A DNA stretch of 64,000 nt from Syntrophomonadaceae bacterium (lineage in GTDB: Bacteria > Bacillota > PH28-bin88). Numbering within the stretch: position 1 is the first letter of the stretch; every line of letters starts with the position of its first letter. This document shows positions 1 through 8,412 of the stretch, in pieces. The position numbers and the translations under genes are program-made. The stretch covers positions 130,919-194,918 of the forward strand of contig JAGXSE010000066.1 in assembly GCA_018333865.1 (NCBI GenBank). Reading direction: 5' to 3'. The notes beneath the pieces are model-generated. The model made no database searches, was not told where the DNA came from, and was given only the letters and a program-made list of their open reading frames with translations.

Positions 1-328
1 TCCTCTCTCGAAAGACGGCTTTGGTTTCATCAAGGTCTGCCTCCAATACCTCCGCCACCGTGTCCATCACAGGTCCACCTTCCCACTGCTGCTTGATCAG
101 ATAAATGGAACCGACTCCGCAGTCTAGCGGCTGAGACAGCACCTCAAAACCAATATGCTTGGGGTGCCACATGAGGTATCGTTCATTGGTGCGGTTCAGG
201 AAATTCCATAACAACATCCGCGGGGTCACTCCACTAACCTCATTAACACAGGTCAGTTCTATCTTACTGTTGTCGATAACCCTTACCTTGGTATTTGGCA
301 TATAGCTGAATTCTTCAAAAAAAGCCAT
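1..328 (-). CDS. DAPG-hydrolase (PhlG)-like protein, N-terminal part
   Basis: This gene runs off the left edge, so only about 109 N-terminal residues are visible. It starts MAFFEEFSYMPN with the ribosome site AAGGAGA a few bases upstream. The stretch GVTPRMLLWNF, then ERYLMWHPKH, is the pattern I associate with the 2,4-diacetylphloroglucinol hydrolase family, where a 'TPEML' segment and a 'WHP' motif occur. Known PhlG removes an acetyl group from diacetylphloroglucinol by cleaving a C-C bond. The neighbours (transhydroxylase homologue, cyclohydrolase candidate) make an acylated phloroglucinol a plausible substrate, but that is inference. The metal-binding part of the family lies in the missing C-terminal half and cannot be checked here. 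It is the last visible gene of the leftward group, 76 bp after the bicupin. Confidence 0.5.
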   Translation of the reverse strand, partial: MAFFEEFSYMPNTKVRVIDNSKIELTCVNEVSGVTPRMLLWNFLNRTNERYLMWHPKHIGFEVLSQPLDCGVGSIYLIKQQWEGGPVMDTVAEVLEADLDETKAVFRER

Positions 329-382
329 GATATCTCTCCTTTCGAGCTTCACTCAGTTTGTTTATAATTGTGCAAAAGCAGT

Positions 383-394
383 CTGTAATTACAG
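383..394. promoter_or_regulatory. 12-bp perfect palindrome between bicupin and PhlG-like gene
   Basis: CTGTAATTACAG is a perfect palindrome in the 76-bp gap between the bicupin stop and the PhlG-like start. It has no following T-run in the leftward direction, so it does not look like a terminator. It could be an operator, possibly for the nearby TrmB-type regulator. This is a sequence observation only. Confidence 0.3.
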
Positions 395-404
395 CCTTTT
401 TTTC

Positions 405-1424
405 TCAAATCAAAATATCAAAAACACCGCTGGATAGGAACTCTTCCGGATAGTTAACCTGATGATTTTTTGTTTGCAAGACCCCGTTTGTCAGGTAACC
501 GGCGCGCTCATACAGATCGAACTGAGGCGGGCTGGCACAACCGGAGGCAATAAACTTCGTATCACCTCCTCCGGTACCGTGCTTGACATTTGCCGGTGCA
601 TACAAAATGTCGCCGGCAGCCATATCAATCCACCTGCTCTCAAGGTAGCCCTTGCCTCTCCCGGCGACACAGTAGATTGCGTCTTCGGAGATAGGGTGAT
701 AATGGGGCTGAAATACCTGATAGGGAAGATGAAAGGCTACGTGCTGGTTGCACAATCTGGTGCCAATGCCTGGCCACAGGACAAACCTCATTTCGGAAAT
801 GAATTTTGTGAATGGTACTCCTGTAAAAATATTAAAAATTCCGCCACTTTGGCTAACACTTTCCGCGCCTTTCAAATAACCCCGTTCGGCTCCCCCCAAG
901 TCGTTTGGCCGCATCAAACACTCGCTGGTCAGTTCGCCATGCTTGGAACTGAGCAACAACTGGTCAACCTTCCCATAATTAATGGACCCATCCTGAAATA
1001 ACCCAATTTTTTGATAGTAATCCATCGGCGGAGGGCAGTTGAAAGATAAAATAACCAAGTCTTCCTTTGCGCGGGAACTGTTGCGGAATGCATGGGCGCA
1101 GTTATGAGGTACGTAAACAACATTGCCGGCGGCGATTTCATTCCATTTATTAATTAGCTTTACTTCGCCGGAACCTCTGATGCAGATCATACTTTTTTCT
1201 GTGATCGGATGGGAGATATCGTCGAAAGTCGCTCCTGGCGCACAGGTATGGGTATGGAAGCTGACCATGCGGGTACCATTTCCCGGCCAGCCAATTAGCC
1301 TGGTTTTACAACCCTCCCCCTCAATTACTTCGATGCCTTCATTAATACTAAAAAGGGCTCCCCTGGTAGCTATTTCTGCGATAGAACGGTTATGTGCCCT
1401 GGCAGGATCATTGTTAAACACCAA
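405..1424 (-). CDS. Two-domain cupin (bicupin) protein
   Basis: A 339-residue protein with two cupin domains. The first (about residues 45-130) has FHTHTCAPG then VVYVPHNCAHAF. The second (about 215-315) has QPHYHPISEDAIYC then ILYAPANVKHG. Both carry the spaced His/Glu/His sets expected for metal binding, and the second set looks the more complete. Bicupins include gentisate-type dioxygenases, oxalate decarboxylases and sugar or keto-acid isomerases. Nothing here identifies the substrate, and an oxygenase is unlikely in a strict anaerobe. Position next to phloroglucinol-type genes suggests an isomerase, hydrolase or decarboxylase acting on a polyhydroxylated ring or ring-opened product. It reads toward the PhlG-like gene and may share its transcript. 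No sigma-54 promoter was convincing upstream. Confidence 0.75.
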   Translation of the reverse strand: MVFNNDPARAHNRSIAEIATRGALFSINEGIEVIEGEGCKTRLIGWPGNGTRMVSFHTHTCAPGATFDDISHPITEKSMICIRGSGEVKLINKWNEIAAGNVVYVPHNCAHAFRNSSRAKEDLVILSFNCPPPMDYYQKIGLFQDGSINYGKVDQLLLSSKHGELTSECLMRPNDLGGAERGYLKGAESVSQSGGIFNIFTGVPFTKFISEMRFVLWPGIGTRLCNQHVAFHLPYQVFQPHYHPISEDAIYCVAGRGKGYLESRWIDMAAGDILYAPANVKHGTGGGDTKFIASGCASPPQFDLYERAGYLTNGVLQTKNHQVNYPEEFLSSGVFDILI

Positions 1425-1527
1425 TCTCCATCCCCTTTAACGTAAGTTTTGTCTCAAACTCAAGTCAAGCGAATATCCCCGGCAAATTGCTGCCCCCAGG
1501 CTGTTTCCCGGCAAACTGGAATAAGAC

Positions 1528-2376
1528 TTATACCTTTTCCGGACTGTTATTGACTTTATCCTTATCAAGACATATCAACAATTCCAGATCCTGTCCGTAG
1601 AGATCGCTAATCACGTCGAACGCTTTGTTCAAGATCTTGTTGACATAGATGTCGTGACGAATATAGTTTGCGATAACCCGGACAATGGCTTTGTTTGACG
1701 TCCAAAATCCCTCCCAATCCCGGCCACTTTCCTGGCTCATCAACAACCCGTAACTGTCATCCACACTAAGGAGCAGTTCTGACCCATGGCGCACGTACAT
1801 ATTAGACAACTTCACGTGGCGGTAGACCTGCCCGACCGGCCAGAACCCGTTGCCGGCCGGATCATCCCCCATCTGCATACTGATAATGCTGACACCCCTT
1901 GTTTTGGCAGCAAACAAATTGCCGGCCAAATCCTCGATTTGCGGAGTCCACATGGAAACCAGCACCTGCCGGTCGGCCCGCTCAATCAGTTCCCGGGCCT
2001 TTTGCATTAGATTATCATAGCCACGAATATGCCAGAGCACTTCTACGCTCGGCCTTACGGTTACTTCCTCAAGTTGCTTGGCAATGCTATCCAGGGTTCT
2101 TTCATAGCGGCCCCGGTGCAACTTGATAAACTCTTCCGTTGGCAAAGGTTCATACATTATCGGGTCGCTGTTAACAGGTACTGCCAGACCTTTGTCTGCC
2201 AGGCGGGACAATGTTTCATAAACACGGGCGGCCGGTACGCCTGAATTCTTGCTTACTTCCTGGGCCTTGGCCGGATGTTGCTTTAGTAAAGCCACATATG
2301 CCTTGGCTTCATAGATGGAAAGCCCCAGTTCCGCTAGAGCATGATATAATGAATCTCCGGTCCTCATTTCGTGCAA
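1528..2376 (-). CDS. TrmB-family transcriptional regulator
   Basis: 282 residues. The N-terminal 80 residues form a winged helix typical of TrmB: LSIYEAKAYVALL, then SGVPAARVYETLSRLADKGL. The C-terminal part (about 110-265) is the TrmB sensor domain with a phospholipase-D-like fold (VLVSMWTPQIEDL, ending in a FWTSN segment). The start is a TTG at 2376, chosen because GGAGGAG lies six bases upstream; the ATG three codons later is too far from it. TrmB proteins are best known as sugar-responsive regulators in archaea, with bacterial members in anaerobes. It sits between the bicupin and the transhydroxylase homologue, so it may control one or both. An imperfect inverted repeat lies directly upstream. 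Confidence 0.85.
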   Translation of the reverse strand: MHEMRTGDSLYHALAELGLSIYEAKAYVALLKQHPAKAQEVSKNSGVPAARVYETLSRLADKGLAVPVNSDPIMYEPLPTEEFIKLHRGRYERTLDSIAKQLEEVTVRPSVEVLWHIRGYDNLMQKARELIERADRQVLVSMWTPQIEDLAGNLFAAKTRGVSIISMQMGDDPAGNGFWPVGQVYRHVKLSNMYVRHGSELLLSVDDSYGLLMSQESGRDWEGFWTSNKAIVRVIANYIRHDIYVNKILNKAFDVISDLYGQDLELLICLDKDKVNNSPEKV

Positions 2377-2396
2377 CAGATTCTCCTCCGTTTTTA

Positions 2397-2432
2397 CTAT
2401 TATAGTGGTTATATAATTTACTACTACAATAG
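2397..2432. promoter_or_regulatory. Inverted repeat upstream of the TrmB gene, possible autoregulatory operator
   Basis: CTATTATAGT (2397-2406) and ACTACAATAG (2423-2432) form 10-bp arms with one mismatch, separated by 16 bp, in the short gap before the TrmB-type start. One arm overlaps a TATAAT-like sequence on the minus strand. This fits an operator for the TrmB protein itself, but binding is inferred only. Confidence 0.4.
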
Positions 2433-2473
2433 CAATTTACCTGCTGAATATTTCACAGTTTTCAAAAATATTT

Positions 2474-5428
2474 TCACTCGCTCCATTTTCGCATCTCAAC
2501 CAGGCATGAGTTTGCCGCCATGGCGTGGGACTTTTTGATTGCCATCCGGCTGGGTGTGAGCAGGTTGATACACCCGCCCCGGTCGGCAGACTCTCCTGGT
2601 TTTCCCACTGGATCATAGATGGCGGAAGATTCGTAGGAATGAATTGTGCCTGGCCGCACCCGCTCTGTTAACTGAGCGGCGCAAATTACCGCACCCCGGT
2701 CATTAAACACTTCGACCAGATCCTTTTCCTTGATCCCCCGCTGAGCCGCGTCCAAGGGGTTTATGCGCACGATCCAGAAGTAATAAGCGCCGATCAGCAC
2801 CCTGTGATCCTTGATGTCATTAATAGTGCTGCCCTTCCCGTCGCTCTGGGTGTGGAATGTAAAGCGCGGATGGGGGGATATGAGCTGCAGCGGATACTTG
2901 GCATACAGCTCGGCAGTATGGGGACCTTCCCAAGCTGGGTTGTACTTTAGAATCGGCGGCCGCTCCGGGTCATCTGGATCAAATCGTTTCAGGCTGGAAG
3001 ATTCAAATTCCAGCTTGCCGGATTGGGTCTGCAGGCCCCGGCGCATTCCTTCATTGTAGTCGCCTGGCAGCGGAGTTAACTCCGGCGTATCCTTAGGACG
3101 GCCCTCGGCAAACCAGCGGTAGGAGACAGGGTCACGGCGCCCCTCTGCTGGTGCGGGCACCACAAAATAGCCCTTCTTGAGAAACTGCTTCCAGGAGATA
3201 AAGCGGGGCAAATCAGTGGCATCAAAATACCTCTTGCACCAGTCCAGCTCTGTGGCACCCTCAGAGAAGGGAATAGCCACCCCCAACCGTTTGGCTAGCT
3301 CAAGGAAGATTTGAAAATCTGACTTTGATTCGCCTAAGGGTTCGATGCATTTATGCTGCATTACGACCACCCGGTGATTGCACTGGGTAAAAGCATGCTG
3401 GATATAACCGCCGCAATTGGCAAACTCGCTGATATCCCAACGCTCGAAGTTGGTGCAAGCCGGCAAAATAATATCGGCAAATTTGGCTTCCCCTTCGAAC
3501 CAGATCGACTGGTTAACCACAAACTCCAGTTCTTCAGTCCGGTACATTTTTACATAACGGTTGGTGTCAACCATGGTGCCAATATGGGAACCGCCGTATT
3601 TATAATATATTTTGACTCTGGAATGCCCGGGTGCGGGGTAGGCAAACTTCATAAACTGGCCTTCAATGGTTTTGGAGTCTGTCGGGTAACCATCGCATTT
3701 GCCTTCCATGATGGCCTCCGGGATTTTTAGCCGGGGCACAGCTTGAGATACCGTGTTCATGCTCAGTATTTGCGGCATCCGCTGGTACATGTTGATGGCT
3801 GCGGCAGTACCCACAATGTCTCCCGAAAAGCCGCCTTCGGCGTAACCAGGAAAGTAAAACCGGGTGTCCACCGGTGTTCCCTGCTGCAGGCAGCCCATGT
3901 TAATCCCCGGCTTCCCCAGTCCTTGCATCGCCATCAGGCAGACCATGCCTCTGGCCCAGTCGGTTCCTGTGGCAGTTCGGCAAGCGCCACCAAAACCGAT
4001 GATGCCACCGGCTGCCAGGTAGGTCTTTTTTTTCCCCCACTCCCGCGCCAAGGCCCTTACATCCTTGGCCGGCACTCCGGTTTCACTTTCCTGCCATTCC
4101 GGGGTTTTCGGAATGCCATCCTCTTCGCCTAATATATAATCCCGCCACTTTTCAAACCCCACGGTGCGCTCTGCTACATATTCCTTGTCGTACAGGTCTT
4201 CCGTGATCCAGGTATAGGCGATGGCCAAAACCATTGCACTGTCGGTTCCCGGTTTCGGTGCCAGCCACTTGCCGCCCAGTAAAGTTGCGGTATGGTTATA
4301 GTAGGGGTCGATATGCACGAATTTGATACCCAACTCCTTAAGCCACTGGCGGCGTACAGTCCCTTCATGGGCACCATAAACGCCGCTGGTTGCTTCCGGG
4401 TCGCTGGACCAAAATACGATCATTTCACAGTTTTGCAGGCAGTCTTCTACTGTTCCGTAAGTCTCTCCGCCACCGTTACGGGCGCTTTGTCCCCAGTGAT
4501 GGACTGCTCCCCAAAACCACCCCTCCCAGCTGTCAGGGTTATGTACGACCGGTGTCCAGCCGATAGTGTTAAAAAACCTCATCCTGGCGCTCAGCCAATA
4601 GCCCAAGGATCCCCAGGTATGGTGTGACCCGCTGCCGTTCATAATGGCTCCGGGGCCATAATCTCTTTTGACCCGCTTTATTTCTTTGGCAACAATGTCG
4701 AGGGCTTCATCCCAGCTAATCCGTTCATAGGCCGATATCCCGCGGTTTTGACAGTTTCTTTCCCCGTTGGGATCAAAATCCACCCGCTTCATGGGATAAA
4801 GCAACCGGTCCGGCGAATAGACCATAGACCTCCAAGCTAAAGTATGGGAGCTGACGGTTGTTTTTCGCGGCGGAGAAAAACTTCTGCCCCGGGCTTTGAT
4901 GGTCCATGGCTGAGCATCTTTTTCGTCAAACTCGATGGGGGTGATGCGGATGATTTTCCCATCTTGCACATAAACAAAGACAGGCCCGCCATTCGTATTG
5001 CTGGTATACCTTTTAACACCTTTTTCTAGCTCAAGCCCGTAGACCATCCCGGCCGTCAACATCATACTTAAGGTTTCCGAAAACCAGATCGTCAGTTCAT
5101 CAGGCCCTGCCATTTCCATCTGAAAACTCTTGGCGGCACTGATAAAGTCCAGCATATTGCGATTGGGCTGCATCAGCCTGGCAGCTACAGCAGCAGTATC
5201 AAAGGACATGCCAATATCCGGCCCGGGATGCAATCCGGCTTTTGAGCTGACGCGACCGTCCTGAAAAACAAAGTACCTGCCCTGGGAATTGTCCCGCAGC
5301 TTGATCTGAGCCACCATGTTTTTTTCTTTCAGCCGGCCGGCGAAACCGGCATGCCGCTTAGCTGTCAGCCGCAGCAGTTTTTCCAAAGCGTAAAGGACTG
5401 CAGCGAATTGCATTTGCTTAAGGGGCAT
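2474..5428 (-). CDS. Transhydroxylase-like molybdopterin oxidoreductase with N-terminal SCP2-like domain
   Basis: 984 residues. Residues about 135-984 align throughout with my memory of the large subunit of Pelobacter acidigallici pyrogallol-phloroglucinol transhydroxylase (875 aa), a bis-MGD enzyme that moves a hydroxyl group between polyphenols. Conserved equivalents of its active site are seen: H269 (TH His144), Y277 (Tyr152), D299-S300-W301 (Asp174, Mo ligand Ser175, Trp176) and the FPGY tyrosine (Tyr404). The equivalent of TH Arg153 is Trp278, which may change the substrate. Like TH alpha it has no N-terminal FeS cluster motif. No FeS beta subunit (AthB-like) is encoded nearby. Residues about 1-130 are an additional domain resembling SCP2 sterol-carrier folds ([22 protein letters not shown]). 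No Tat signal is visible, so it is probably cytoplasmic. A sigma-54 promoter lies about 70 bp upstream. Confidence 0.85.
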   Translation of the reverse strand: MPLKQMQFAAVLYALEKLLRLTAKRHAGFAGRLKEKNMVAQIKLRDNSQGRYFVFQDGRVSSKAGLHPGPDIGMSFDTAAVAARLMQPNRNMLDFISAAKSFQMEMAGPDELTIWFSETLSMMLTAGMVYGLELEKGVKRYTSNTNGGPVFVYVQDGKIIRITPIEFDEKDAQPWTIKARGRSFSPPRKTTVSSHTLAWRSMVYSPDRLLYPMKRVDFDPNGERNCQNRGISAYERISWDEALDIVAKEIKRVKRDYGPGAIMNGSGSHHTWGSLGYWLSARMRFFNTIGWTPVVHNPDSWEGWFWGAVHHWGQSARNGGGETYGTVEDCLQNCEMIVFWSSDPEATSGVYGAHEGTVRRQWLKELGIKFVHIDPYYNHTATLLGGKWLAPKPGTDSAMVLAIAYTWITEDLYDKEYVAERTVGFEKWRDYILGEEDGIPKTPEWQESETGVPAKDVRALAREWGKKKTYLAAGGIIGFGGACRTATGTDWARGMVCLMAMQGLGKPGINMGCLQQGTPVDTRFYFPGYAEGGFSGDIVGTAAAINMYQRMPQILSMNTVSQAVPRLKIPEAIMEGKCDGYPTDSKTIEGQFMKFAYPAPGHSRVKIYYKYGGSHIGTMVDTNRYVKMYRTEELEFVVNQSIWFEGEAKFADIILPACTNFERWDISEFANCGGYIQHAFTQCNHRVVVMQHKCIEPLGESKSDFQIFLELAKRLGVAIPFSEGATELDWCKRYFDATDLPRFISWKQFLKKGYFVVPAPAEGRRDPVSYRWFAEGRPKDTPELTPLPGDYNEGMRRGLQTQSGKLEFESSSLKRFDPDDPERPPILKYNPAWEGPHTAELYAKYPLQLISPHPRFTFHTQSDGKGSTINDIKDHRVLIGAYYFWIVRINPLDAAQRGIKEKDLVEVFNDRGAVICAAQLTERVRPGTIHSYESSAIYDPVGKPGESADRGGCINLLTPSRMAIKKSHAMAANSCLVEMRKWSE

Positions 5429-5494
5429 GGGGACACCTCCTCTAGTGTTCTGCCTGTCTTGCTTATTAACCTGATTAACCTTATTAAACTTTAA

Positions 5495-5510
5495 AGCAAG
5501 ATTTATGCCA
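5495..5510 (-). promoter_or_regulatory. Sigma-54 (-24/-12) promoter for the transhydroxylase-like gene
   Basis: On the minus strand the sequence is TGGCATAAATCTTGCT. The GG (5509-5508) and GC (5497-5496) dinucleotides are separated by exactly 10 nt, matching the consensus TGGCAC-N5-TTGC closely. The transcript would start near 5485 and read into the gene beginning at 5428. The sigma-54 activator encoded just upstream at 5919-7478 is the likely regulator. Confidence 0.85.
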
Positions 5511-5885
5511 GGAACAGATGTTTACCGTTCAAGAGGCAAAAGACAAGAACAAGAAGAGGAAGAAAGCAAGATGGATAAGCGGTTTTAGTCCCTAAGCATC
5601 TGGCTCTTGCGTCCCGCGTCCTCATTTCTGGCAGGTGTGTCCAGGTCAAGAAGCAAGGGACAAGAACAAGAAAAGATAAGAGCCAGGCAGTCAAGAGCAG
5701 ACAAGAGAACCGTCCCCTTGTCTCTCCCCATAATACGAAATTGAATTGCTTTGATTATTAAATAAAAAAAGCCACCATATCAATCCTTTTTTCTGATACA
5801 TTTTTGCATTAATTACAATTCGATCATGGTTCATTTTACCGGAGCAACAAATTGTGTCCCAATCATTTACCTGTTGTTGCCGCAT
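5511..5885. other. Intergenic region between sigma-54 activator and transhydroxylase-like gene
   Basis: About 375 bp without a convincing gene. It contains A/G-rich degenerate repeats (acaagaacaagaa at about 5541 and 5661) and the palindromic repeat GAGAACCGTCCCC inside GACAAG/CTTGTC arms near 5699-5722. It must also hold any activator-binding sites for the -24/-12 promoter, but I could not pick out a clear dyad other than the repeat. Short open frames here have no plausible start or composition. Confidence 0.5.
5699..5724. repeat. Dispersed GAACCGTCCCC palindromic repeat
   Basis: The arms GACAAG (5699-5704) and CTTGTC (5717-5722) enclose AGAACCGTCCCC. The same core appears at 20690-20700 and, on the other strand, at 28412-28424. 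This is a dispersed repeat family in this genome, probably non-coding. Confidence 0.6.
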
Positions 5886-5914
5886 AAAAAAAAGAGTTCG
5901 CACGAACTCTTTTT
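5886..5914 (-). terminator. Rho-independent terminator of the sigma-54 activator gene
   Basis: On the minus strand, AAGAGTTCG, a two-base loop and CGAACTCTT form a perfect stem followed by a run of eight T residues. It starts 5 bp after the stop codon of the activator, so the activator transcript should end here and the transhydroxylase-like gene needs its own promoter. Confidence 0.9.
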
Positions 5915-5918
5915 CATA

Positions 5919-7478
5919 TTAATCGTATAAATGATCTCTGTCATAGATCCCTAATGTCTTGGCTTTCCTGAATACAGTCGGCTGGCTTACTCCGAGGGCT
6001 TTAGCGGCTTTATGGGTACTCTTGTATTTTTGCAGGGCTTTTTGAATAATTTTTCTCTCTAATAATTTTACCGCCTCTTGCAGCGATGTATTATCCCCTT
6101 CATATAAAGCCGGGTCAAAATCTGCTGGCAGCATGTTCAGCACATGGACATTGGTGATTTTTTCTTCAGGCACGATAACGATCAGGCGTTCAATAACATT
6201 TTCCAATTCGCGGATATTCCCCGGCCAGTCGTAACTTTCCAGCATTTCGAAGGCAGAATAATCCAGCACTTTGTTTTTCATGTAGTGATTATTGAACTTC
6301 TTCAAAAAATGATCCGCCAGTATCGGGATATCTGCAATCCTCTGCCGTAAAGGTGGAATCTTGATCGGCACTACGTTTAATCTGTAGTAAAGGTCTTCCC
6401 GGAATGTTCCTGCTTTTATTGATTGTTCCAAGTCTTTATTGGTAGTGGCTATAATCCTGACATCTAATTTGATCGTGCGCGTATCCCCTAAGCGCACCAG
6501 TTCTTTTTCCTGGATCACCCTTAATAGTTTTGACTGCAGCTTCAAAGGCATTTCGGCAATTTCATCCAGAAGAATGGTTCCGCAATTGGCCATTTCAAAA
6601 AAACCTGGCTTGCATTTGCTTTGCGCACCTGTAAAGGCACCTTTTTCATAGCCAAACAGTTCAGATTCCAACAGGGTCTCTGGAATTGCCGCGCAGTTTA
6701 CCTTAATATAAGGTCCGTTTCGTCTATGGCTGTTTCTCACAATTTCCCTGGCCACAACTTCTTTGCCCACTCCGGTCTCACCGGTGATTAAAATCGAGGC
6801 ATCCACCTTTGCCACTTGGACAATCAAGCCCTTGACCAGCATAATGCTTGGGCTTTTGCCAATCAGCGACAACTTGTCCAATTCTTGCTGCCGCAAATAT
6901 TTGATTTCATCCAGGTATTTCTGGTTTTCTTCTTCCGAACGCTCTAATTCTTCCTTAAATCGCACCAATTCTGTAATATCTCTGATGACAGTGAGCACTT
7001 CCACCAGCTCACCCCTGCTGTTAAACAGCGGGTTGCTTGTAGCCAAAACTTTTTTATTGCTCCTGACAATTGTGCACATGGCTGAGGTTTTTTTGCATGC
7101 ACTCAATGCTTGCATACTGGTCTCTTTTTCAAAGATCCTTTTTTCCAGCAAAACCTGCACCGGCTTACCAATCAATTCTCTTTGCTCGATCCCGGTCATT
7201 TCCATATAAACCTTGTTTACGGCAACAATGGCACCCTTTTTGTCGATCACATAGATCCCGTCGTAAATTGCATCTCCGATTGCCAGGGCGTGGATTTCTC
7301 TCTCTTTCAATCGTTCAAATTCCGCCACTACTTCTTTTAAAGAGGTTTGCCCATGTTCATATTCCTGCAGCAAGAGCCAAACAAATTCCCTCAAGCTCAT
7401 ACCCTTGTCCCCGGCCATTTGCCTCAGTCTTTCATCCAAATCCCGATCAATACTTAGCTCCCGCAACTCACCTGCCAC
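5919..7478 (-). CDS. Sigma-54-dependent transcriptional activator (PAS, AAA+, Fis-type HTH)
   Basis: About 519 residues from the chosen start. An N-terminal segment (LRELSIDRDLDERL through SLREFVWLLL) resembles a ribbon-helix-helix module. A PAS domain follows (about 60-175, IYVIDKKGAIVAVN), then the AAA+ domain with Walker A GETGVGKE, the sigma-54 contact GAFTGA, Walker B ILLDEI and an arginine-rich sensor region. A C-terminal Fis-type helix-turn-helix (THKAAKALGVSQPTVFRKAK) ends the protein. The GTG at 7478 is preferred because AAGGAG lies eight bases upstream; the longer TTG start at 7499 would place that site inside the gene. The PAS domain suggests direct sensing of a small molecule, plausibly a polyphenol. 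Its targets are probably the two -24/-12 promoters at 5495 and 12533. Confidence 0.92.
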   Translation of the reverse strand: MAGELRELSIDRDLDERLRQMAGDKGMSLREFVWLLLQEYEHGQTSLKEVVAEFERLKEREIHALAIGDAIYDGIYVIDKKGAIVAVNKVYMEMTGIEQRELIGKPVQVLLEKRIFEKETSMQALSACKKTSAMCTIVRSNKKVLATSNPLFNSRGELVEVLTVIRDITELVRFKEELERSEEENQKYLDEIKYLRQQELDKLSLIGKSPSIMLVKGLIVQVAKVDASILITGETGVGKEVVAREIVRNSHRRNGPYIKVNCAAIPETLLESELFGYEKGAFTGAQSKCKPGFFEMANCGTILLDEIAEMPLKLQSKLLRVIQEKELVRLGDTRTIKLDVRIIATTNKDLEQSIKAGTFREDLYYRLNVVPIKIPPLRQRIADIPILADHFLKKFNNHYMKNKVLDYSAFEMLESYDWPGNIRELENVIERLIVIVPEEKITNVHVLNMLPADFDPALYEGDNTSLQEAVKLLERKIIQKALQKYKSTHKAAKALGVSQPTVFRKAKTLGIYDRDHLYD

Positions 7479-7638
7479 AGCGTTCTCTCCTTCCAGCAAT
7501 CCGCTTGCGCCTGACGGTAAGCAGGTACTATGCTACTGCAATCCGGCAATACAATATTATATCTTGTAAAGACATCATAAGCTAACCACACAAGTTATGT
7601 AAAGATTTCCGCCCCAATGAAATTTTATACCGGCACCT

Positions 7639-8412
7639 TTACTCCGCCCGGCTGATAATGTACCTGTAGGGGTCCACTTCTTCCCGCAAGATATTGAGCT
7701 CCTCCTCCGTGGGAGGGTCAGTAACAGTAAGGTCATGGATCCATAACAACTCGAAGCCTGTGTTGGCCAGGATCTGCTCCCTGGTTACGCCAGGATGGAT
7801 GCTCTCGACCTGCATCCGGCAGGTCTTTCGATCATAGCCGATCACACACAGGTCTGTGATAACCTTATAAGGGCCGGTCCCCGGCGGCAGGCCTGCGGCC
7901 TCCCGCGCCCCCGGCCCGGTGAGGTATCCGGGAGTAGTGATAAAGTCGCATTTGGCCACAAACCGCTTGGGATTTTGCACCGTCATCACCATGGTGCGCC
8001 AGCATAAAGAGGCCAGGTCGTTAGCCCCGCCGCTACCAGGCAGGCGCACCTTCGGCCGGCTGTGGTCTGTCCCAATCATGGTGGAGTTTAAGTTGCCGTA
8101 CATGTCGATCTGGGCCCCGCCGAGGAAGGTATAGTCGACCATTCCCCGCTGGCAGGTCTCCATGATCTCTGGCATGCTGCCGGCAGCCAAGGCTTTGTGG
8201 AAGGTGCGGGAATCTCCTACTGAAATAGGCATGGAGGGCAATAACGGACCCATCCCGCCGGCTTCAAACAAGACTAAGAGGTTGGGGGCGGTGGTTTTCT
8301 GGGCCAGCATGGCAGCGGCACACGGCGCCCCGGTGCCCACCACCACGATGCTTTCGTCCTCCAGGTTCCTTGCTGCCAGGCAGATCATCAGCTCGATGCT
8401 GTTATAGGTCAT
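7639..8412 (-). CDS. CoA-transferase family I, beta subunit (glutaconate CoA-transferase B-like)
   Basis: 257 residues of the glutaconate-CoA-transferase beta/IpdB family. The motif LLVLFEAGGMGP places a glutamate at residue 50, where class I CoA-transferases carry the catalytic Glu that forms the acyl-CoA thioester; this favours a true transferase over the related ring-opening hydrolase IpdB, which lacks it. GSGGAND is also family-typical. The start overlaps the alpha-subunit stop by ATGA (8409-8412), so the two are translationally coupled. In this cluster it could activate triacetate (3,5-dioxohexanoate) or 3-hydroxy-5-oxohexanoate as a CoA thioester. Substrate assignment is inferred. It is the last gene of the operon, followed by a 160-bp gap before the activator. 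Confidence 0.85.
   Translation of the reverse strand: MTYNSIELMICLAARNLEDESIVVVGTGAPCAAAMLAQKTTAPNLLVLFEAGGMGPLLPSMPISVGDSRTFHKALAAGSMPEIMETCQRGMVDYTFLGGAQIDMYGNLNSTMIGTDHSRPKVRLPGSGGANDLASLCWRTMVMTVQNPKRFVAKCDFITTPGYLTGPGAREAAGLPPGTGPYKVITDLCVIGYDRKTCRMQVESIHPGVTREQILANTGFELLWIHDLTVTDPPTEEELNILREEVDPYRYIISRAE

Noticed and set aside
462-1440. Plus-strand open frames opposite the bicupin
   Set aside because: They mirror the minus-strand gene, have no ribosome sites and show no recognisable protein motifs.
1468-1490. A third sigma-54 promoter upstream of the bicupin (GGGGGCAGCAATTTGCC on the minus strand)
   Set aside because: TTTGC is present but the -24 half does not fit: with 10-nt spacing the TGGCA motif is absent.
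5503-5903. Small minus-strand open frames between activator and transhydroxylase-like gene
   Set aside because: Low-complexity sequence overlapping a repeat, the sigma-54 promoter and its flank; no plausible start or family.
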